Shown here: in pieces, positions 59,289 through 64,000 of the stretch | How positions within the stretch are numbered: position 1 is the first letter of the stretch | How the letters are laid out: each line of letters begins with the position of its first letter | Assembly: GCF_000482705.1 (NCBI RefSeq) | Contig: NZ_AXWO01000003.1 | Span: 310,001 to 374,000, forward strand | DNA: 64,000 nucleotides | Reading direction: 5' to 3' | Origin: Glycomyces arizonensis DSM 44726 | Lineage (GTDB): Bacteria; Actinomycetota; Actinomycetes; Mycobacteriales; Micromonosporaceae | The notes under the pieces: model-generated | What the model was told of the DNA's origin: nothing | The model's input: only the letters and a program-made list of their open reading frames with translations | The model's database searches: none | Program-made: the position numbers and the translations under genes

Positions 59289-60101
59289 GTGCCCGACACG
59301 ATCCCGATCGACGACCCCGACGACGAGCGGCTCGGCGACTACCGCGCCCTGACCGACCTGGCCCTGCGCACCCGCTTCGAGCAGCCTCACGGGCTGTTCA
59401 TCGCCGAAGGCAGGCAGGTCGTCTCCCGGGCGCTGCGCGCCGGGTACCGGATGCGCTCCATGCTCATCGACGCCAAGCGCGCCGACCAGCTCGCCGGCCT
59501 CGCCGAAGGGGCGCCGTGCTACACGGCCGGACCGGAGGTCCTGGAGTCGGTCACCGGCTTCCACGTCCACCGCGGCGCCCTGGCGTCCTTCCACCGCAAG
59601 GCCCTGCCCGCCCCCGCGCGGATCCTCGAAGACGCACGGCGCCTCGTCGTCCTCGAAGGGATGAACAACCACACCAACATCGGCGCGATCTTCCGCGTCG
59701 TGGCCGGGCTCGGCTTCGACGGCGTCCTCCTCGCTCCCGACTGCGCCGACCCGCTGTACCGGCGCAGCGTGCGCGTGAGCATGGGGGAGGTCTTCGCGAT
59801 CCCCTACACCTACCTCGACCCGTGGCCCGACGGCCTCAAAGACCTCAAGCACGCCGGGTTCACCCTCATCGGGCTCAGCCCCTCCGCGGGCGCGGTCGAC
59901 CTGCGCCGCATCAGCGCCGCCGACCGGGAGCGCCCGGCCCTGATGTTCGGCGCCGAAGGGCCCGGCCTGACGGCCGCGGCGCTGGCCGCGTGCGACCGCA
60001 CCGCCGTCATCCCGATGCACGCGGGCGTCGACTCGCTCAATGTCGCCGCGGCGACCTCGGTGGCCTGCTGGGAGCTCTCGCAGGCGGAGCCTAGAGACTG
60101 A
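59289..60101 (+). CDS. SpoU/TrmH-family RNA methyltransferase
   Basis: The 270-residue SPOUT methyltransferase has the three knot motifs: LEGMNNHTNIGAIFRV, LMFGAEGPGL and IPMHAGVDSLNVAAATSVA. The N-terminal domain (FIAEGRQVVSRAL) is the RNA 2'-O methylase substrate-binding type. The RNA target is unknown. GTG 59289 has TGTAAT 6 nt upstream, directly behind the previous terminator, so it may be leaderless. It converges with the C45 gene and overlaps it by 11 bp. Confidence 0.92.
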   Translation: MPDTIPIDDPDDERLGDYRALTDLALRTRFEQPHGLFIAEGRQVVSRALRAGYRMRSMLIDAKRADQLAGLAEGAPCYTAGPEVLESVTGFHVHRGALASFHRKALPAPARILEDARRLVVLEGMNNHTNIGAIFRVVAGLGFDGVLLAPDCADPLYRRSVRVSMGEVFAIPYTYLDPWPDGLKDLKHAGFTLIGLSPSAGAVDLRRISAADRERPALMFGAEGPGLTAAALAACDRTAVIPMHAGVDSLNVAAATSVACWELSQAEPRD

Positions 60102-61179
60102 CGGTCGTGAACTCGGACTCGCAGGGCGGGCCCCACGTGTAGTTGAAGCGGCCCGCGTCGAGCTCCAGGTGGGCCGCCAGCGCGGTGTGCGTCTGGAGTT
60201 CGGCCGGATCGGTCTCGACCGGGTGGCGGCAGATCGCGATCGCCCCGCCCTCGTGGTCGCGCATGGCCGCGTGCAGGTCCTCGGCGGACACCGGGGCGTC
60301 CAGCAGCGTCTCCATGCGCTCGCACCGGTGGTAGGTGGAGACCCGCCCGGACTCGAGCCAGCTCTGGTGCACCCCGAGCGCCTCGGGGGTCCGGAAGTGG
60401 TTGGCGTGCACCAAGGGCTCCGCCGTGTCCTGGTAGATCACGCGCGAGCCGAGCGGCGAGGTCTCGACCGTCGCCACGCCGCCGTCGACGCTCCCGACGA
60501 AGAAGTTCGCCGAACACGCGGGCCGCGGCGCCACCGCGTACCCGACGGCCTGCTCGAAACTCGTGGACTGGAGGATCCGCCACGTCCGCAGATGGAACGG
60601 CACGGAATCGGCCTTCCAGTCATCCGCGCTCGCCCCCAGGCCGTTGACGCACAACCCGATACCGGCGCTGTTGAGGCCGATCTTCGCGCCCGCGACGCCG
60701 GCCTCGGTGAAGCCGAGCACCGTCGTCTCGCCGCTCTTCCACTGCAGGAGCGCGCCCTCGATGCCGGTGAACCAGTCCCAGTTCTGCCCGAGCTGCACCC
60801 CACCGCCCTCGAAGGCGTCCCGCCCTCCGAACGACGTGCACTCACTGCGAATACTCTCAGCGGTCGGCTTCCCGAACTCGCTCCAAGCGCTGTAGAGCAG
60901 CTCATACCTCGCATTGAGCAGCGCGATGTCGAGCAGCGCCTGGCCCGAGCCCTCCGCGATGCCGTCCATGATCGCCCGGTAGGCGGCGTCCTTCCCGGTG
61001 AACTGCCCGAGGTAGCGCTGCGAGCGCTCGGCGAGCTGATCCTCCTTGAGCCCCGAGGTGAGCATCCGGGAGCGGTAGACCTCGATGTTGTTCGCGATCT
61101 GGTCCTTCAGCTGCCGACCGTGCTGCACGCCTTGGCGATACGGACTGCCTTGGAGATGAAGGAGGGGAAGTTCACTCAT
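60091..61179 (-). CDS. C45-family acyltransferase/peptidase-like Ntn hydrolase
   Basis: The 362-residue protein resembles isopenicillin N acyltransferase relatives (peptidase C45): GSPYRQGVQHGRQLKDQI at the start and a likely self-cleaving Cys114 in RSECTSFGGRDAF, followed by LGQNWDWFTGIEGALLQW and GLNSAGIGLCVNGLGA. ATG 61179 is supported by GGAGGGG-like sequence only weakly; ATG 61188 is an alternative. The substrate is unknown. It probably shares a transcript with the phosphotransferase gene upstream. Confidence 0.82.
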   Translation of the reverse strand: MSELPLLHLQGSPYRQGVQHGRQLKDQIANNIEVYRSRMLTSGLKEDQLAERSQRYLGQFTGKDAAYRAIMDGIAEGSGQALLDIALLNARYELLYSAWSEFGKPTAESIRSECTSFGGRDAFEGGGVQLGQNWDWFTGIEGALLQWKSGETTVLGFTEAGVAGAKIGLNSAGIGLCVNGLGASADDWKADSVPFHLRTWRILQSTSFEQAVGYAVAPRPACSANFFVGSVDGGVATVETSPLGSRVIYQDTAEPLVHANHFRTPEALGVHQSWLESGRVSTYHRCERMETLLDAPVSAEDLHAAMRDHEGGAIAICRHPVETDPAELQTHTALAAHLELDAGRFNYTWGPPCESEFTTVSL

Positions 61180-61222
61180 GGCACCCATTGTGGCAGAAGC
61201 GACACTGGATGTCACTCGCGAT

Positions 61223-62236
61223 TCAGCGGCCCATGAGCGCCTGTTCGACCTGCGAATAATGCACGGTCCACCACTTGACCAGCCCCGTCTGACCGGGAAG
61301 CAGATGATCACAGGCGGAGTTGTGACGCACGTAATGCCACTCGATGACCCAGTTGTCGGTCAGCCGATCCCACCACAACTGATGCGTGGCGAGCCCGATC
61401 TCCGGTTCTCCCACGTCGAACACCGATCGGTAACCTCCGGCGAAGGCCCGGATCCGATCGCAGTCCAGGCCCCGCTCGTCGCCGTACGTGAAATAGAACA
61501 CGGCAGCCCGGGCCATCTCCCGCGCATAGGAGGCGACCGTCAACCGGTCCCAGTCCAGAATCGCCGAGACCGCATCGTTCGGAGCGTGGAGCACGTTGTG
61601 CGGGTGCAGGTCTCCGTGCGTATAGCCGACGTACTGCGGCGCCATGTCAGGAGGACGACGATCACCCAACCGGACCAGCAGCCCCCGCTTCAAGCGAAGC
61701 GTCTGCTCGGCGGTGGCCTCGAACCCGGTCTTGTCCCCGCGCCCCGCCGCCACCAGATCGAGCAGCCGGTCGACCTTCTGCAGCGCGGCCTCCGTCGTCG
61801 GCGGAGCCTCGACCTTGGGAGGCCGGTCTGCCGGAATGGCGGTGTGCAGCGTGCGATGCAGCCGTCCGATGACCGACCCGAGCTCCCGGCACGAGTCCTT
61901 CGACATCGACAGCCCGGACCGGTGTCGGCCGCCGACCCACGGGAAGACCCCGAACTCCTCGCCCTCCAACAGAATGGTCGACATCCCGGCCCGGCTCGGC
62001 GTCGGCAGCACCACCGGCACCCCCGAGGCGCCCAGCGTCTGCAGCACATGGAACTGAAACTGGAGCTCAGCCCCAGTGACATCCCGGAACAACTTCAGCA
62101 GGTACGACCCCGATGAGGCATCGACGCGCCAGCTCCGGTTCATCAGACCGGTCTGGACACGCTGCATCCGGTAGATCTGGCCGAGGTCCCAATGTGTCAG
62201 CGCCGCGTCAGGGAGTCGAGGCGCGGTCACGGTCAT
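61223..62236 (-). CDS. APH/homoserine-kinase-II-like phosphotransferase
   Basis: The 337-residue kinase-like protein has the Brenner motif THGDLHPHNVL (catalytic Asp and Asn), metal Asp in AILDWDRL, and the ATP-binding lysine in YLLKLFRD. These enzymes phosphorylate small alcohols such as aminoglycosides, homoserine or choline; no substrate can be assigned. It is 35-45 nt upstream of the C45 gene on the same strand. Confidence 0.85.
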   Translation of the reverse strand: MTVTAPRLPDAALTHWDLGQIYRMQRVQTGLMNRSWRVDASSGSYLLKLFRDVTGAELQFQFHVLQTLGASGVPVVLPTPSRAGMSTILLEGEEFGVFPWVGGRHRSGLSMSKDSCRELGSVIGRLHRTLHTAIPADRPPKVEAPPTTEAALQKVDRLLDLVAAGRGDKTGFEATAEQTLRLKRGLLVRLGDRRPPDMAPQYVGYTHGDLHPHNVLHAPNDAVSAILDWDRLTVASYAREMARAAVFYFTYGDERGLDCDRIRAFAGGYRSVFDVGEPEIGLATHQLWWDRLTDNWVIEWHYVRHNSACDHLLPGQTGLVKWWTVHYSQVEQALMGR

Positions 62237-62351
62237 GGCATAAGCGTAACCGCCCCGCGCCCGACGAACGGACCGCGAACCCCCCTGCGACAGCGGCCGC
62301 GGCCGTCGTGTAAAGTTTCATCTCGCGCGCCGGGGAGGTCGAAACATCTCA

Positions 62352-62381
62352 CTGGCAGGCAAAACAAACTCCATATACACT
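62352..62381 (+). promoter_or_regulatory. candidate tRNA-Leu promoter
   Basis: CTGGCA (62352-62357) and TACACT (62376-62381) are 18 bp apart, ending 12 bp before the tRNA gene. Confidence 0.5.
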
Positions 62382-62393
62382 CTCTGTGTGCCC

Positions 62394-62482
62394 GCGCGAG
62401 TGGCGGAATGGCAGACGCGCTAGCTTGAGGTGCTAGTGTCCTACTAATGGACGTGGGGGTTCAAGTCCCCCCTCGCGCACCA
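62394..62482 (+). tRNA. tRNA-Leu(GAG)
   Basis: The gene is 89 nt with an encoded CCA. Acceptor arms are GCGCGAG (62394-62400) and CTCGCGC (62472-62478). The anticodon stem CTAGC/GCTAG holds the loop TTGAGGT with anticodon GAG. A long variable arm GTCC/GGAC marks a class II tRNA, and GGGGGTTCAAGTCCCCC is the T arm. The 3' half is overlapped on the other strand by the recombinase gene and is the likely attachment site of the element that follows. Confidence 0.95.
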
Positions 62483-64000
62483 GAGGTTCCCTATCAGGGA
62501 CTAGATGTTTTTGAACACCGTTTTCAGTGGCGTTATCCGTAGGGGTAGCGCCATTCGTGTCTCTACGATCGCACACCCATCGGACCAGTGGCCTGACCGT
62601 TTCGGCGTGTTCGGTCCGTTTCACGGTAGGTCCGTGGTCGCCTCGGTCGAGGAAGAGCTTGGAGAAGCAGACTCGGTTGAGCATCCGCCGGACATCATCG
62701 GCAGCGTCACGATAGAACCGCTTCGGATCGCACAGCAACCGCAGTAGCAGGTCGACGGTCTCCCCGGCCTGGTCGAGCCGCTGTGCGTGAGCGTCGGCGA
62801 GCCGGGCATTGATCGCCTCGCACTGGTCGCGGAGGCGGCGGATCTTGGCGGTGAGCTTGTCGGCGGGCCAGTCGGGATGGCCGATGAGGTCGACGCATTG
62901 GTTCTCAGCGGTCTCCAGGCGCCGCAGCTCGCGTTCTAGTTCCCGCCGCGTTGCCTCGGTCACGGATCCTTCGGCTTCGAGCGCATCGGATAGGCCCTCG
63001 CGGATCTGGTCGGCTTCGCTCTGGCTGATGGTGACGGTGGCCCAGTGGGTGACGACATGGTCTTCGACGGCGTCGACGGCCATCCGGGGAAGGTCGCATT
63101 CGCCGTTGGCCCGGCCCAGGCACAGGAAGTAGAAGTAGTAGCGGTCGGTCTTGGACTTGGCACGTTCGAGGGTGAGTCGCCGGTTGCAGCGGGCGCAGTG
63201 AACCAGTCCTTTGAGGTAGTGGTCCCATTTGCGGTCTCTGGTCCCGGCGTTGCGCTGGACATACAGCACCTGCTGGACCTGCTCGAACAGCTCGGGTGTC
63301 ACGAGCGGCTCGTGGCGGCCGTCGTATACGCGTCCTTTATAGGGGAGCTTGCCGAGGTAGTAGCGGTCCTTGAGGATCTTGCCGATGGCGTGGATCGACA
63401 GTTCGCATCCGGCCGGGTAGCGCTTCGTCGGCCGGGTGCGCAGCCCGGCGGCGGTGACGGTCTCGCGGAGTTGCTTGAAGGTGTACTGTCCGGGGTGGCG
63501 TAGTGCTCGAACAGCATCCGCACCAGCGGCGCACGCTCGGGATCGGGAACGACGGTGCGGACCGGACGGCCCTCAACCGACTCAGTGGTGTTCAGGTATC
63601 CCAGCCGAGCCCGGTTCGGCGTGCCGCCGCGCTGGGCCTTGGCTTCCATCTTGTAGGCGATGTCGTCCCCAGCCGCGCGCGACTGGTACTCGTTGACCAC
63701 GTCGAGGATGCCGGCGAGCATGTCGCCGGAAATCGAGTCGGCGGTGGGGTCCTTGACCGACAACAGGGAGACGCCGAGCTGTTTGAGGTCGCGGCGGGTC
63801 ATGGCGGCGTCGGCCGCGTTGCGGAAGATCCGCGAGCGCATGTAGATGACGATCGCGTCGACGTCACCGCGCTCGCGGACGCGCTCCATCATCGCGTTGA
63901 ACCGCGGCCTGCGGTCGATCGTCTTCGCCGAGCGCCCCGGCTCCACGTACTCTTCGACGACCGTCAAACCGAGCTGGCCAGCCAGCTCGGTGCACGCCTT
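62433..64000 (-). pseudogene. large serine recombinase, frameshifted and cut by the window edge
   Basis: Two frames together encode a large serine recombinase. The upstream part (63299-64000, 5' end outside) has resolvase-domain text such as VEEYVEPGRSAKTIDRRPRF and SISGDMLAGILDVVNEYQSR. The downstream part (62433 to about 63490) has the recombinase domain (QYTFKQLRETVTAAGLRTRP, GKILKDRYYLGKLPYKG), the zinc ribbon (CARCNRRL, CLGRANGEC) and a coiled coil. A missing C or G near 63490-63495 (TCCGGGG instead of TCCCGGGG) breaks the frame after FEHYATP. Restoring one base rejoins them. The last 13 codons (EGGLEPPRPLVGH) are antisense to tRNA-Leu. Confidence 0.85.
62440..62482 (+). other. likely attachment site at the tRNA-Leu 3' end
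   Basis: A recombinase gene directly abuts and overlaps the intact 3' end of a tRNA gene, the usual sign of an integrated element. The matching far end is not in the window, so the core cannot be delimited. Confidence 0.45.

Noticed and set aside
61178-62116. Plus-strand frame opposite the C45 and phosphotransferase genes
   Set aside because: It has no domain similarity and is antisense to two genes with clear motifs.

Overview
The window is very GC-rich, uses many GTG and TTG starts, and is packed with short or overlapping operons. The gene order is that of a high-GC Gram-positive actinobacterium: aroC-aroK-aroB-aroQ-efp-nusB, pyrR-pyrB-pyrC-carA-carB-(pyrD)-pyrF-mihF-gmk-rpoZ-coaBC-metK-priA, def-fmt-rsmB-rpe, ribE-ribBA-ribH, hisE-hisG, and moxR-DUF58-VWA-fabG-fabI-hemH-NfeD-SPFH. 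The same blocks occur in mycobacteria and streptomycetes. BldD, mIHF and RbpA-era actinobacterial versions of EF-P and PriA support this; a Glycomyces/Stackebrandtia-type organism is possible, but genus cannot be fixed from the sequence.

Layout. 1-7.5 kb: end of a YqeY-like gene, then the shikimate operon with aroK and aroB fused in one reading frame. A TnpB-type (IS200/IS605, IS1341-like) element sits exactly at the aroKB/aroQ junction. An amidohydrolase lipoprotein gene, efp and nusB follow. 7.7-24 kb: bldD facing a large pyrimidine operon whose PyrR-binding RNA loop overlaps the pyrR ribosome binding site, then mihF, gmk, a degenerate repeat array, rpoZ, coaBC, metK and priA. 24-30.5 kb: an accessory stretch with an aldo/keto reductase remnant, a VOC protein, an unusual repeat-rich intergenic region, a two-component system, and a GntR/ABC transporter operon. 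30.5-39.9 kb: two tandem peptide deformylases, fmt, rsmB, a secreted GH6 cellulase with a LacI-type operator, rpe, a REC-GGDEF-like protein, and an FMN riboswitch before ribE-ribBA-ribH. 40-47.5 kb: an accessory block of glycosyltransferase plus glycogen-debranching enzyme, two regulator/enzyme pairs (MarR/SnoaL-like and TetR/NmrA-like) with palindromic operators, and a secreted GH12 endoglucanase. 47.6-60 kb: hisE-hisG, three small membrane/PH-domain genes, an esterase-like hydrolase, the moxR complex, fatty-acid and haem genes, NfeD/SPFH and a SpoU methyltransferase. 60-64 kb: a C45 acyltransferase-like hydrolase and an APH-type phosphotransferase, tRNA-Leu(GAG), and a frameshifted large serine recombinase running into the tRNA gene. 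This recombinase marks the edge of an integrated element that continues past the window.

The most unusual signals are: the TnpB insertion, which rebuilds both the upstream stop codon and the downstream ribosome binding site; the AroK-AroB fusion; two sets of short degenerate repeats (gmk-rpoZ and before the histidine kinase) sharing a CTCGCGAGCCG core; three GTTATA-type palindromes in a GC-rich background; a TetR regulator with a C-terminal zinc ribbon and an in-frame RNET repeat; and the recombinase 3' end embedded antisense in tRNA-Leu. No CRISPR array, rRNA operon or replication origin was seen.
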